Part shown: positions 45,693 to 56,689 of the stretch, one piece after another | How the letters are laid out: every line of letters begins with the position of its first letter | Position numbering within the stretch: position 1 is the first letter of the stretch | Source: Mastigamoeba balamuthi | Lineage: Eukaryota > Evosea > Mastigamoebida > Mastigamoebidae | DNA: 64,000 nucleotides | Direction of reading: 5' to 3' | Assembly (NCBI GenBank): GCA_902651635.1 | Contig: CACRSC010000084.1 | Span: 1,883,962-1,947,961 of the forward strand | Position numbers and translations under genes: made by a program | The notes under the pieces: generated by a model | What the model was told of the DNA's origin: nothing | The model's input: the letters and a program-made list of their open reading frames with translations, nothing else | Database searches by the model: none

Positions 45693-46026
45693 CCGTGCCT
45701 GCGTGTATCTTTGCCCTGAGCTGCAGTGAGTGCCAGTGCTGCGTTTTTTATGCGTTATGATAAAAAGGAGGTCTCGCAATGGGGAATTCTGGACACATGT
45801 GCCCCTGCGTGGCAACAAATTAACGTCCCCCGCAGTATCTTCCTCTCTGCCTCCCGCACTTCCCGCAATGGCAGGCCCAACGGACCTCATTCCACACTCG
45901 CCGCACGCTCCGCCTCCCCTTGCTTGCGCTGCGCCCTCTGCTTCCCAAGCGTGCGGTCAATTGACATGCTCTCCTCTTCAGATGCCCCCGTGTGCTCCCC
46001 CGGGCCCCCCCTGCTGCGACGACGGC
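45693..46026. other. Short intergenic stretch
   Basis: Upstream flank of the polyQ gene and downstream flank of the ion-channel gene; both lie on the minus strand. No gene seen. Confidence 0.45.
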
Positions 46027-47646
46027 TCACGTGTCGAAGGCCTGGTGCACCACGCGAGCTGCGGACAATGGAGGACAGGGGGGGGGAGGTGAGGTGGATC
46101 GCTCGCAGCAAGCAGGGGCACGCACCCGCGAGGGCGTTGAGCTGCTGGGCCTCGGCGACGTTCTCCTGCAGCGCCTCCATCGTCTGCAGGTACTCGAACA
46201 GCGTGTCGCGGGGCCACAGCGTCTCGGCCTTGAGCGCCGCGACCCTCGCGCAGTGCCGCACGACGCCCTCGTGCCACCGGAACGCGTCGCCGCCGGCCTC
46301 GTCGACGACGCGGCCCAGCGCCCCGGTGCCCATGTACTGCGTCCTCCTCGCGGCCCCGCCCGCGGCCCTGCCGGCCCCGCCCGTGCTGGCGCCGGCCAGC
46401 GCCGCAGCGGGCAGCGCAGCGGTGGCCCTGGCGGCCCTGGCGGCGTCGCGCGAGGCCTTGCTGACGCTCTGGTACGTGTTGACGGTCGTGCCGATGAGGA
46501 TGTTGCGGAACACGAACGCGGCGACGACGATCCACGTCAGGAACGCCGCCGTCGCAGCCGCCCCGCCGACGGCGCGCGAGCCGTCCTCGTGCAGGCTGTA
46601 CCAGTGGTCGAGCGTCATGAGCTGGAACAGCGTCGCCGCGGCCTCTGCGAAGCCGCTCCACTTCCACGCGTAGAGCGCCGACGCCGACGACGTGTAGTCG
46701 CGCATGTAGTGCACAAAGAAGACGGCGTAGGCAAAGGCGACGACGGCCAGCAGCAGCAGCACGTAGGCCAGCGCGCGGAACGTGCGGGCGACCGTCTCGA
46801 AGATGACCTCGAGCGCGCGGTACCCGCGGACGAGCCGCGCGAGGCGCAGAGTGCGCACGAGGCTCGCGGCGCTGCTGAAGGCCCCCGAGGCGCCCAGGGC
46901 CGCGGCCACGACGGTCGTGGCGGTCACGCAGAGGTCGAAGACGTTCCAGGCGTCGCGGTAGAAGGCGCGCGGGGCGTCGAGCATGCGGAGGGCGACCTCG
47001 AGCGAGTAGACGACGAGCGACACCGAGTCCACGACGTCCACGGCGGCGCTGCGGCCGCGGTCCGCCTCCACCCCCAGCAGCGCCGCGTTGGCCACGATCA
47101 GCACGTGCACCAGCGTCTGCGTCGCCCTGTCTGGTGCGCCCGGCCTCAGCTTGGGGGGATCAGAGGGCACAGCGGTGTCTGAGGGGCCTCACGGTTGACG
47201 ACAGAGCGGGCCCACACGCCCACGGGCAGCCGCAGCGTGTTCCTGGCCCTCCGCAGCCGTATGTCCGTCTTTGCGGCTGCTGCAGCCCTCTGGCGGCGGA
47301 GAAAGCGCAAATCAATTGATTTGGGCGCCGAATAATTGCAGCGCACGGCCTCGTCGTCCGGGGGCCGCGGGGCCGCCGGGCGGGCGGCGACGCTGGGGGC
47401 GCGTGCGAGGGGGTCCCTGCGGAAGGAGGTGAACTTGACGAGCTGCTTGGGGTTCTCGCGGAGGGCCCTGCGGAGCGTGTCGCTGCCCCCGCTGCCCTCG
47501 AGGTCCCCCGCCGTGTAGATGGGCGCGTCGCTCGGCGCCACGGCCCCGCCCTCGAGCAGCCGGTACTCCTCCACCAGCTTGTTGCGGAAGAGGCTCGTGC
47601 ACCGCGACAGGTCCCCGCCCTCCCACCGCCCCTTGCCCGCGCTCAT
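46027..47646 (-). CDS. CatSper-like voltage-gated cation channel (single six-helix domain)
   Basis: Four exons, 47646-47347, 47289-47193, 47130-46126 and 46058-46027, give 477 residues. After a soluble N-terminus of about 140 residues there are six membrane helices. The S4-like segment carries spaced arginines (VRTLRLARLVRGYRALEVI). The pore loop reads FQLMTLDHWYSL, matching the T-x-D-x-W filter of CatSper subunits, and S6 ends NILIGTTVNTYQS. A coiled cytosolic tail follows. CatSper subunits form a heterotetrameric calcium channel in the flagellar membrane. The 57-base intron 1 leaves the frame open if not removed; it was called because it starts GTGCGC, holds CAATTG and ends in a pyrimidine tract and CAG. 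The last exon codes only for ARVVHQAFDT. Confidence 0.85.
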
Positions 47647-48610
47647 CGCGCTGATCGCTCTTGGGATATTATCCGCTTTGATTCGCGTATCCCGCGGATT
47701 GCGTCCACGTTCCCCTGGCGCCCCCCGAGGCAATTGAAGAGTCCCCGCTGAAATCTTGGCGCACGCACACCGGCACCGCCAGGGGGTGCTCGCGGGCGAC
47801 GGGCGAGGGTGTGTGCCGAGCCGTGCAACGAAGTCCGCCGTGTCTGAGAGGTTGTGCTCTCCTGCACTTTTTCAATTGAATTCGATACTGCGATCCGTTC
47901 TCACCTTCACCCGCGCCCGCCGCGGCCGCAGTAGGACGACGGAAGCGGTGTAGAGCACAACTATTGTTGCGGTGATAGGGGCAGAGCGCGGAGCTCAAGG
48001 CCAGACAACATACCACTTAAGGGGGGTATGGCAGGCTCCCATAACTGTATTTCGCGGGCCTGTTGGGGCTGGTTGTTGCACTGCGGAGAGCGAAAGTAGT
48101 GTTTGGACTGAGGGAATGACGCAGACCGCGACGTACGGCTCCCACCCTCGGACCCGGCTTCGGCTGGCACCGAGTGCTCTGTTCCCAGACTCCACAGACA
48201 CCACGCCCGTTGCATCTGTCCGCCCCGCCTGCCAGCCACACATTTTTGCCCCTGCTGCCTACATCCGCAGGGCCAACAGCCGTCCGTCAGTCACATCGCC
48301 GCACAGTGCACCCAACACAGAGCGGCTGCGTGGCTTGTCAAATCAGTTGGTGGTACTGCTATTTGGCCTGTGTGGACAAGAACCCCGGCAGCACAACGCC
48401 GCGCGCCGTGCCCCGCGCCGCTTGCCCGGCCGTGCCCACAGCTGCAATTGAGAGCCGTGTGCATGCGGCCGGGCAGCACGTGCAGGCACCCGCTGGTGTT
48501 GGGGCTGTGCGAGTGTGTGTCTGTTTACTTGTGGTACTGTCTGGTGTTGCTGTCACATCGCTGCTGCCCTGGTGGCCCACAGCAAGGGCTGCTGGCTGTC
48601 GCCTCAGGCG
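47647..48610. other. Intergenic stretch of about 960 bases
   Basis: The start (47655-47700) carries GGATATTATCC and CGTATCCCG next to the channel start, a promoter-like set. Nothing else recognisable: no tRNA and no frame with local codon bias. Confidence 0.5.
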
Positions 48611-49933
48611 CTAGAGCGACGGGATGCTCGTGTCCGCAGCGGCAGACCCCACGTTGATGGGGTGGCCGCTGTCGTGGCTGCTGCTGCTGGAGATGGGGAG
48701 GTAGGACCTGCGGCGCCTGTAGTAGGCAAACTGGCCGAGGACCACAAAGTACCAGACGCTGGCAAAGAGGGACCCCAGGATGTAGGGGAAGACGCTCGCC
48801 CAGAACTCGCTCGAGAGCGGCGAGGCCGCCGAGGGCGCCACGGCCACCTGCAGCCCGTAGAACACGTTGGCGCTGACGCAGCAGGCGAACATCCCCGCGC
48901 TGAGCCCCTCGACCGTCCCGCGCCGCCAGTTGTGCACCACCTGCGGTATCTTCCCGAAGAAGTACAGCAGCCCACTCGCCCACGCGCACACGCTCCCCAG
49001 CACGTGCTCCGCCACGCTCGGCGTCCACGCCGGGTTGCACACCGCCCCCTGCGTGGCCGACGTGGCAGACGACGACGACAGAAGCGACATCAGGACGCGC
49101 CCAGTGGCCCCGGGGGCACGCGAGGCGGGCGACAGCAGGGAGAGCGCGGCCCCGAGGCCCACGAGGGCCAGCACAGCGTAGGACTTGGCCGCGGGTGGCG
49201 CGGGGCTGTCGGCGACGGGGGGCAGCGAGGCGACAGAGCCGGCGCCGTCGTCGCAGGCGGACGTGGCGTCGCCGACGTCGCAGTCGTCGTAGGGCGGGGG
49301 CGACGCGTGGGCCAGCGAGCGCCGCTTGCGCTTGCCCGCCCTGTTGCGGATGGCGTAGTAGGCGTACTGCGACATGAGCACGGCGTCCATGCAGCCTGCG
49401 GGCGTGCGGGCGTGCGTGCGTGCGTGCGGGATGGTGGGGGCAATTCCGGGAAGTTTCGCGTAAGGAGGGAAAACGGGAAGCAGAACGGAATGCGGGGTGG
49501 GGGGTGAGGTGGCACAGAAGTAGACGGCGGTGTAGGTCTGCGTGGGCAGCTGGTTCGTCAGGACGCAGCCCAGCAGGTTCGTCAGGTCGCCCGCGAGCCA
49601 CGTCAGGACGAACGTGAACGAGAGCGCCCCGGCGTCCTGGTTCTTGTAGTTTGTGTAGAGCTGCGGAATCTGCCGAGGGGGTCAGCGGGAGACGCGGGGT
49701 GGGAGGGCAAACGTCGAATCAATTGCTGGGGGCTGGGGGCAGGGGCTGAGAGGGGAGACGGGGTGCTCGCAGCAGCGCGCCTGAGCGAAGATCCAGAAGA
49801 CGATGTTGATCATGCCGAAGACGAACGCCAGGATGTCCGTCGGCGTGTACACGCACGCGTGGAACGTCGTCGCGATCCACGGCACGTACGGGTGGCCGTC
49901 CACGGCGGCCGGTGTGCACTCGCACTGCCCCAT
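48611..49933 (-). CDS. PQ-loop (SWEET/YPQ1-PQLC2 type) transporter
   Basis: Three exons, 49933-49781, 49669-49516 and 49395-48611, give 363 residues. Two PQ-loop repeats are present: QIPQLYTNYKNQDAGALSF in exon 2 and KIPQVVHNWRRGTVEGLS in exon 3, each starting a three-helix bundle, with seven helices in total. Between the bundles is a long Ser/Pro/Asp-rich loop. This matches the lysosomal or vacuolar cationic amino-acid exporters (YPQ1, PQLC2/SLC66A1). Intron 1 uses a GC donor (GCGCGC at 49780, minus strand); joining CAG to ATT restores the first PQ loop exactly. It shares a divergent promoter region with DPCD. Confidence 0.88.
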
Positions 49934-50216
49934 CGTATGCCCTCAGCGCCCCGGATACCACACCCCGCACCCAAGCAGGAATCAAAAATCTGCCAGGAAA
50001 TGACCCCGGCGGATATTCTCGTGACACATCCCCTGACCGTATCCCGCCCACCCCCCGCCGGAGCCCAGCGCGCCCACCTGCACCGCACCTCCCATCGCGT
50101 CGGCCCGGACGCCGCCCCGCCGGACGCCGACGGACGGCGAAGGGGATCGCAGATATCCGCAATCGGGAAAAGAATCTTGCAAATAAAAAGTGAAACGTCG
50201 CATCAGCTGCCCACAC
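49934..50216. promoter_or_regulatory. Divergent promoter region between the PQ-loop gene and DPCD
   Basis: 283 bases between two divergent starts. It holds GGATATTCTC (50011), CGTATCCCG (50038) and AGATATCCGC (50151), with AT-rich sequence just before the DPCD start. Confidence 0.45.
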
Positions 50217-50897
50217 ATGGCAGCGGCCAGCGCGACGGCGGGCAAGAAGACGGCGGTGCTGCTGGACGGGCGCAAGAAGGTGCACGAGCAGCTGGCCGAC
50301 GGCACCGAGGTCGTCGACGAGTACGACCCGCGCACGGGCGACCTGCTGGCCCGCCGCGTCCGCTCCGGCGCCGGCGCCCCGTGGGCCTACGAGGTCGGCG
50401 AGGCCCCCGGAGCAGCCCGCGGCAGCGCCGCCGAGGACATCGGCATCCACGAGGCCCCCGCGTCGCCCGTCGCCGTGCGGCAGGACACCCGCGACCGCGT
50501 CCTCTGGCGCATCCGCAATCTCGCGTATCCGAGCGACGTGTACGACGTCACAGGTGACGTATCGCCACTTTCCCCCTGCCAAAGTATCTTCTCCCGCATC
50601 CCCCCCCCGTACCGCATCACCGCTGATACCCTGGCAGTGGACGAGGGGGCGCAGTGCGTGGTGGTGCGGACGAGCAACAAGAAGTACTTTGCGAGGCTGC
50701 GCGTGCCCGACTTTGCGCGGGCCGGCGCGCGGGTCGCGGCGGCGGGCGCGGGGCTCGAGTGGAAGCACGCGGGGGCGACGCTGGTGGTGAGCATCGCCAA
50801 GCCGCGCCAGGTGCTCGAGGCCGAGGAGAGGGCGCGCCGCGACATGAGCGAGCTCAGCGTCCAGAAGGAGGGCGACGTCGAGTGCCCCCAGCAGTGA
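50217..50897 (+). CDS. DPCD: DPCD protein (ciliary motility factor)
   Basis: Two exons, 50217-50553 and 50638-50897, give 198 residues, close to the human length of 203. Conserved stretches: KKTAVLLDGRKKVHEQLADG, EEYD-like DEYDPRTGDLL, RKDT-like RQDTRDRVLWRIRNLAYP, VYDVTVD at the splice junction, CVVVRTSNKKYFARL and SIAKPRQVLEAE. DPCD works with the R2TP/HSP90 chaperone system in building motile cilia, so its presence predicts a motile flagellum. The intron (GTGACG...GGCAG) falls inside the family's conserved V-x-V segment and splices cleanly. Confidence 0.95.
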   Translation: MAAASATAGKKTAVLLDGRKKVHEQLADGTEVVDEYDPRTGDLLARRVRSGAGAPWAYEVGEAPGAARGSAAEDIGIHEAPASPVAVRQDTRDRVLWRIRNLAYPSDVYDVTGDVSPLSPCQSIFSRIPPPYRITADTLAVDEGAQCVVVRTSNKKYFARLRVPDFARAGARVAAAGAGLEWKHAGATLVVSIAKPRQVLEAEERARRDMSELSVQKEGDVECPQQ

Positions 50898-51282
50898 GTG
50901 GGGGGTCGCAGACGCACACCTAGCAGGCCCACAACAATTGAAGGAAAATAGCCGCGAAAAAGACGCCCCCCTTAACTTTCTTCCTTTCTTCTGTGTTGTC
51001 GCACGGGGATCATTCATTTGCCACTTCGCACCCCCAGGAGCACAGCCACGGTGTCGACAGCCCGCAGCGTGGTGGCCCACTCCCCGAGGTGACGATGGTT
51101 GCCGACGGCGGTTGGGATGAGTTTTGGTATTCACAAGCGAGGCCGAGTTTTGGTATCCACACGAGGAGAAAAATAAAAGGCGTTCCGAAATTACCCATAA
51201 ATCTCTGCCATTTCGTGTTTTCGAAATCGGCACCCAAGGCACACACAAACACAAGACCCTCCACAGCCCCAACACCCCGCAA
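50898..51282. other. Intergenic stretch
   Basis: Contains two close copies of GAGTTTTGGTAT / CCGAGTTTTGGTATCCACA (51118-51166). No gene seen; possibly the promoter of the small gene at 51283. Confidence 0.45.
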
Positions 51283-51817
51283 ATGGAGTCACCCGTAGCC
51301 TATCTGCCCGCGCACTGCGGTGCACACGCGCCCCTCGCCGCCAAGACCGCCCGCGCAGCCCCGTGGGCCGCGGTCGGCGCCGCCCCCTGCGCCCCTGCGC
51401 TGCCGTCGTCGTCGCCCGCCAAGCGCCGTCGCTGCGCCCCCAAGGCCCTCGCGCACTTCCCGGAACTCAAGTCTCCCGCCGTGCCAGCCGCTCCGGCGCA
51501 GCAGCCGCTCGGCAGCCTCAGCCCCAGCCTCGCCGGGAGTGGTGCGTCGCGGGCTGCAGCAGAGCAGCGTTGCTCCCTGGGGGGATTGATTGGCTGCACC
51601 TCGCGTTTCTCCTGGGCTCCCAATCTGGAAACCCCGTTTGCCCGTACGCTGACACGCGCTCCCCTCGTCTCCACCCGCAGGGTTCGCCGAGATGTGCGGG
51701 TGCGTGCGCGTGCCTGGGCTGGCCACGCCCGAGTGGGCGCCGCCGCAGCTCGCCGACGCCGAGATGGAGCTGCTGTCGCCCTCAGCGGTGCCGCTGCAGC
51801 CCCTCCTCTGGTGGTGA
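51283..51817 (+). CDS. Small hypothetical protein
   Basis: Two exons, 51283-51541 and 51681-51817, join in phase 1 to 131 residues. Exon 1 is Ala/Pro-rich with a basic SPAKRRRCAPKALAHFPELK segment, which could be a nuclear signal. Exon 2 encodes GFAEMCGCVRVPGLATPEW and ends PLLWW. Donor GTGCGT and acceptor CCGCAG fit the local pattern. No family recognised. Confidence 0.55.
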
Positions 51818-52042
51818 CGCCCTGCCAGCCAGGGCCATCCCCACCACCCCAGCCACGCACGACAGCGCACAGCCACGCCACAGCACGCCACGCCACCCTG
51901 CAGCAACAGCCGGGACACCTAATTTATCGCAGCGACCCCAACGGCCGTGCGCCACGTGGAGTTTGGGAACCAACCGACAGCGCCGCGCACCTGCGGGGTT
52001 TCCCGTCCCAGCAGCCCCAGCAGCCCCTCAGCGCCCCCGCGG

Positions 52043-53624
52043 TCAGTCCGAGAGGGCGCGCATGAGCTCGCGGCCGATGAGCATGCGGCGGATCTCGTTG
52101 GTGCCGGCGCCGATCTCGTAGAGCTTGGCGTCGCGGACGAGGCGCGAGGGCGCGTAGTCGTTGATGTAGCCGTTGCCGCCCAGCGTCTGGACGGCCTGCA
52201 GCGCCACCTGCGTCGCGCGCTCGCTGGCCTGCATGATGGCCGCCGCGCAGTCGGCCGACGTGGCGGCCCCTGCGTCCTTGGCGCGCGCCGTCGCGTAGAC
52301 GTGGGCCCGCGAGGCGCCCAGGGCGGCCCACATGTCCGCGAGCTTGCCCTGCATGAGCTCAAAGGCGCCCACGCGCTGGCCAAACTGCCGCCGCTGCGCC
52401 GCGTAGGCGACGCTCAGGTCGACGGCCGCGCCCATGATGCCCAGGGGCCCGCCCGAGAGCACCAGGCGCTCCGAGTCGAGGCCGCTCATCATGACGTAGA
52501 CGCCCTTGTTGAGACCGCCCAGCACGCAGTCGGCGCCCACGCGCACGCCGTCGAGGACCACCTCGCGCGTGTCCGACCCGCGCATCCCCATCTTGTCGAA
52601 CCGCGGGCCCACGCTCAGCCCCGCAGAGTCCGCCCGCACCACAAAGCACGTCATCCCCCTGTGCCCCAGCTCCGGCTGCGTCTTGGCGTACAGCACTGCG
52701 GGTCCAGATCCAGATCCAAAATCCAAATATCAGCGTGGCGGAAAATCTCCGGCGATATTATCCCCGCGGAGATACTCGTTGGCGTACCGTAGACGTCTGC
52801 GCGGCCGGCGTTGGTGATGAACGTCTTGGTGCCGCGGAGGACGTAGCCGCCGGCGCCGTCGGGCTCGGCGACGGTGCGCATGCTGGTGGCGTCGGAGCCC
52901 GCGTCGGGCTCGGTCATGGCGAGGGCGCCGACCCACTCGCCCGAGACGAGCTTGGGCAGGAAGCGCGCCTTCTGGGCGTCGGTGCCGTGGCGGCGGATCT
53001 GGTCCACGCAGAGGTTCGAGTGCGCGCCGTACGAGAGGCCGATGGCGCCGCAGGCCCTGCTGATCTCCTCCATCACCAGGCAGTGCTCAAAGTACCCCAG
53101 GCCCAGGCCCCCGTACTCGGCTGTCGCATCGCACCGGCCCTCCCTGTCAGTGACGCGACGCAGGCATCGCGATTCGGGGACACGTGGCACGCGAAGATCC
53201 GGGAATCCGGGGGATATTTTGGGATTCGGAGGGGGGAGCGCACGCGGGACGGTGATGCCCAGCAGGCCCTGCGAGCCCATGGCGCGCCAGATCTCGTGGG
53301 GCGCCTCGTTCTCGCGGTCCAGGCGCTGCGCGAGGGGCGCGATCTCGGTCTCGGCGAACTTGGCCACCGACTCGAGCAGCTGGCGAGGGAAGGGGAGGGC
53401 AGAGAGAGATATCCGCGTCACATCGCAGCCGACACGTCAGCAGGAAGCTGATGCGACAGGGGGGGCAGAAGCGGGAGAAGTGGGACCTGCTTCTGGTCGG
53501 GGTCGAGGAGGGCCATGCGGTTGGGCAGGCGGAAGGTGCTCGCCGTCGCAGGCGGCGCAGGCGCGGGTGCCGCGGGCGCTGTGGCCGCCGTGTGGACGCG
53601 TGCGCCTCTGAGGGACAGTGCCAT
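52043..53624 (-). CDS. IVD: Isovaleryl-CoA dehydrogenase
   Basis: Four exons, 53624-53487, 53379-53244, 53120-52788 and 52695-52043, give 419 residues. The N-terminus is an Arg/Ala/Ser-rich mitochondrial leader. The acyl-CoA dehydrogenase core is complete: YGGLGLGYFEHCLVMEEISR, AMTEPDAGSDATSM (FAD and substrate binding), KMGMRGSDTREV, NKGVYVMMSGLDSERLVLSG, GGNGYINDY and KLYEIGAGTNEIRR. The Glu in GLDSERLV is in the position of the catalytic base specific to isovaleryl-CoA dehydrogenases, which separates this enzyme from other acyl-CoA dehydrogenases. It oxidises isovaleryl-CoA in leucine breakdown in the mitochondrial matrix, passing electrons to ETF. Confidence 0.95.
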
Positions 53625-53905
53625 GGCTCTGTGCTCGGTGCTCTGTGCTCGGTGCCAATCAGCACGCAGCGCTTCTACAGCGAAAAACAACACACAAAAA
53701 ATGTAGAAGCCGCTGCATATCTGTGCACGTGGATCTCCCGTATCTGCCCTGGAGATATCCAAATCCAAAACAACATGATGCGCTGTGTTGCCACTAGCTC
53801 AGCACGCGTGCACTTTGCCAAGAGTCCGTGGAGAGCGATGGCCCTGCACGGCATTCCCGGGGATTCGGAGCCCCGGCCCAAGCAATCAAGCAATCCCGCT
53901 GCCTG

Positions 53906-54489
53906 CTACTTCTTGGTCTTGACGACGGCGACCACGACCACGATGATGATGACGATGATCAGCGCGATGATGCCGATGATGATGGCCATCAGCTGAGCCC
54001 AGCGCAGTGGGAAGTGGAGTGAGGGGGAGAGGCAGCGAATCTGAATTGGCGGTGGGTGGGCGTGCCTTGGCGTTCTGCCACCACATGGCCTTCTTGAGGT
54101 CCGTGGAGCTCTTCTTGAAGCCCTGTGCGTGCTTTGCGAGGTCCTCTGTTGCAGCGGTTAGTGCTGCCCTGCGGCAGTATAGGGGGGATGGGCCCACCAG
54201 ACTTGTCCCGCAGGGCCTCTGCCTTCTCCATGTTGTTCATCATCTTGCCCACGTTGTCCGCCATCTTGTCTGCTCGCTCCCTGTGCGGTGAGCCAGCGCC
54301 CTCGTGCGGACACAGGCAGCAAGCAGCAGCAGAGGGGGCGTACCGACGACCTCGTCGACCTGCGCCTGAACTGCCGCCACCTTGTTGGGGCTGGGGCTTG
54401 TCGATGAGGGCCTGGCAGGCCAGCACCAACCCGAGGCCACGGTCAGTCAAGAGGGGGAGTGGGCCAGAGCGCACTCACGTTCCTGGCAT
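53906..54489 (-). CDS. Synaptobrevin/VAMP-type R-SNARE
   Basis: Five short exons, 54489-54479, 54411-54344, 54269-54198, 54145-54066 and 53992-53906, give 105 residues, the size of a short VAMP. A Pro/Ser-rich N-terminus leads into the SNARE helix (VQAQVDEVV, then MADNVGKMMNNMEKAEALRD, then KSEDLAKHAQGF), the conserved KKAMWWQNAK, an all-aliphatic membrane anchor and a KTKK end. The zero-layer Arg falls in ALRDKSED. The protein drives vesicle fusion as the vesicle-side partner. The last intron uses a GC donor (GCACGC at 54065, minus strand). The first exon encodes only three residues and part of a codon; its donor GTGAGT is the only canonical GTRAGT found in the window. Confidence 0.93.
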
Positions 54490-54672
54490 GGCTGCTGCAC
54501 GTCGTCCACACTGCGCTGACCGTTTCTGAACCCACCGCTGCGTATCTCTCAGCAGATATTCTACCCCCCACCCCCACTGCCCGCCAACTCGGTGCCGGAA
54601 GACAATTGACTCGACAAGGGTGGGGGATTCTCGGGGGCATATTCAAAAATGGCACAGGAGTGAGGGACCCCC

Positions 54673-56689
54673 TCAGATGTGCTGGAGGCCGCCCGGGAGC
54701 GCGGGGACGGGGGCGGTGAAGCGCTTGATGGCGATGACCCAGTCGACCATGGCCTCCTCCGAGGGCGCGCGCAGGAAGAGCACCTTGGTCGAGTGGAAGA
54801 GCGTGCCGGGCACCGTGCTGACCAGCTGGAAGCTGTTCTTGCTGGGCTCGGTCATCTCCAGCACGCACGTCGACAGCAGCACGCTCTCGTCGGCCGCCTC
54901 GGCCCTCTCGGACGCGAACGCGTGCAGGAACCCGAACCGCGTCAGCACGTACGTGTACTTCCTCCACGAGATCATCCCGCTGCGCTCCAGCTCGCCCCAC
55001 CTCACCACCGCCGCGCTCCGCAGCTCCGCCCCGCTGCTCTCGCCCTCGGCGGCGGCCGCGGCCTCAGCCCCGTTGCCGTTGCCGTTGCCGCTGCAGCCCC
55101 CGCAGGGGTCCTGCTGCTGGTCGGCGGCCGCCCTGTGCAGCTGCGCCCCGGCGGCGAACTTGGCCCAGTCGTCGCTGCCCGCGAGGCCCGCGAACATGCT
55201 GGCCGCGATGCCCACGTCCGTCGACACCCCCGCCATGGCCGCCCCGCGTAGCTGCAGCGCCCGCTCGGCGCAGTCGCGGGCCCTGGCGACGAGCCCCGCC
55301 TCAGCGTGCTCGGCCTCGACCAGCGCCAGCTGCAGGACGTGCGCTGCTGCGGCCTGTGCGGCCCTGAGCGACGCGGTGTCGCGGACAAAGCGGGCGTGCA
55401 GGACCCAGGGGTCCACGCTGGGCGACGCGCTCGCAGAGGCCGCGGCCTCGAGGGCGGCGGCGCAGGCCGCGTGCGAGGCCTCGACGCGGGCGTGGGCCGC
55501 GAGGACGGCGCGGGCGGCGTCGTCGTGGCGCTTGGCAGCTGACGTGGCGGCGGCGAGGCAGGCGGCGGCCACGTCGTCGGCCGCGCGGCAGATGTCCTTG
55601 GACAGCGAGTCGGCGGCGCGGGCGCCCGTCTCGGCCTCGGTGCGCGCGACACGGCCGAGGTACTCGAGGGCGCTGCAGCGGGGCCCCAGTCAATTGAAGC
55701 TGACATGAGGGAGTGCCCACCCACGATGTGGAAACACACAGGGCCCACTGATGCGACATTTGCTCCCCAGCACCAGAGCCACGCAGGGGAAGGGGGAACC
55801 GGAACTGAAAGAGACCGGCCATTGTCACGACAACCATGGGACACCTCCAGCAGCTGATGCGACTTTTGTGTGTGACAGGGCAACACAGCCCACATAGGCA
55901 ACGTTTGCTCGCGCGCCAATCACCCATCGCCACCATCCCCCCGCCCTGCCCTGGCACTAGACACGGCCGGGGGTAAACCCCAAACTGAAAGAGATGGCCA
56001 TCGTCGCGACAACCATTCCAGCAGCTGATGTGACTTATGCGCGCCAGGGCAGCACAGCCCACTGAGGCGACGTCCGCTCGCGCGCCAATCGCCCATCGTC
56101 CCCCACCATACACCCGACACGCGGCCGCGGCGCACCTCTCGAGACCGGCGTGGGCGAGCGGGGCAGCGGCGGTGGCGTTGACGCCGGCCGAGGGGAGCGG
56201 GAGGGCGGCCATGGCCCGGGCGTAGGCCTCCTCGGCCCTGGCCCGCGCGCGCAGGTGCGCCGCCATCGCGTGCGCCGCCGTCGCCAGCGCCGACGCCCTC
56301 CCCGCCAGCGTCGCCAGCGCCCCCAGCGCCGCGCACGTGTCCCCGCGGCTCAGCGCAGCCCTGTCCGCCGCCAGCATCGCCGCCGCCGTCGCCGCCATCG
56401 CCTGCCGCACCGGCGGCTCCGGCGTCGGCTTCCGCTGCGGCACACGCCCCCCAGGCGACGGCGACGCCGACCCCAGCGACGCCGGCGACAGCGCGGGGCT
56501 CTTGGGCGACACGACAGCTGCTGCTGACGTGGCAGATGCCGGCGATGCGACGTCGCTTGCAGGGGCGACAGCGGCGACAGCGGCGACAGCGGTGGCGGCG
56601 GGCGACGGGGGCTGCGGCTGCGGGGGCTGCGGGGGCTGGGGCTCCGCGATGACCTGGGCCTGGTCTGCGACGCTGACCTCGGCGGACAT
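54673..56689 (-). CDS. BAR-PH domain protein
   Basis: Two exons, 56689-56136 and 55672-54673, join in phase 2 to 517 residues. The first 90 residues are Pro/Ala/Ser-rich and disordered. About 95-340 form a long Ala/Glu/Arg helical region with the periodicity of a BAR or F-BAR dimer (for example EYLGRVARTEAETGARAADS). Between about 345 and 410 lies a Gly/Asn-rich linker. A PH domain follows (about 415-510), from GMISWRKYTYVLTRFGFLHA to the closing helix EEAMVDWVIAIKRF with its invariant Trp. BAR-PH proteins bind curved phosphoinositide-rich membranes in endocytosis. The BAR assignment is by pattern only; the PH domain is clear. Confidence 0.78.
55795..56115. repeat. Tandem duplication within an intron
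   Basis: Two copies of roughly 145-150 bases, about 55795-55945 and 55970-56115, share AACTGAAAGAGA, ACGACAACCAT or GCGACAACCAT, CCAGCAGCTGATG, GGCAACACAGCCCA or GGCAGCACAGCCCA and CTCGCGCGCCAATC, with several indels. They fill most of the BAR-PH intron. Confidence 0.8.
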
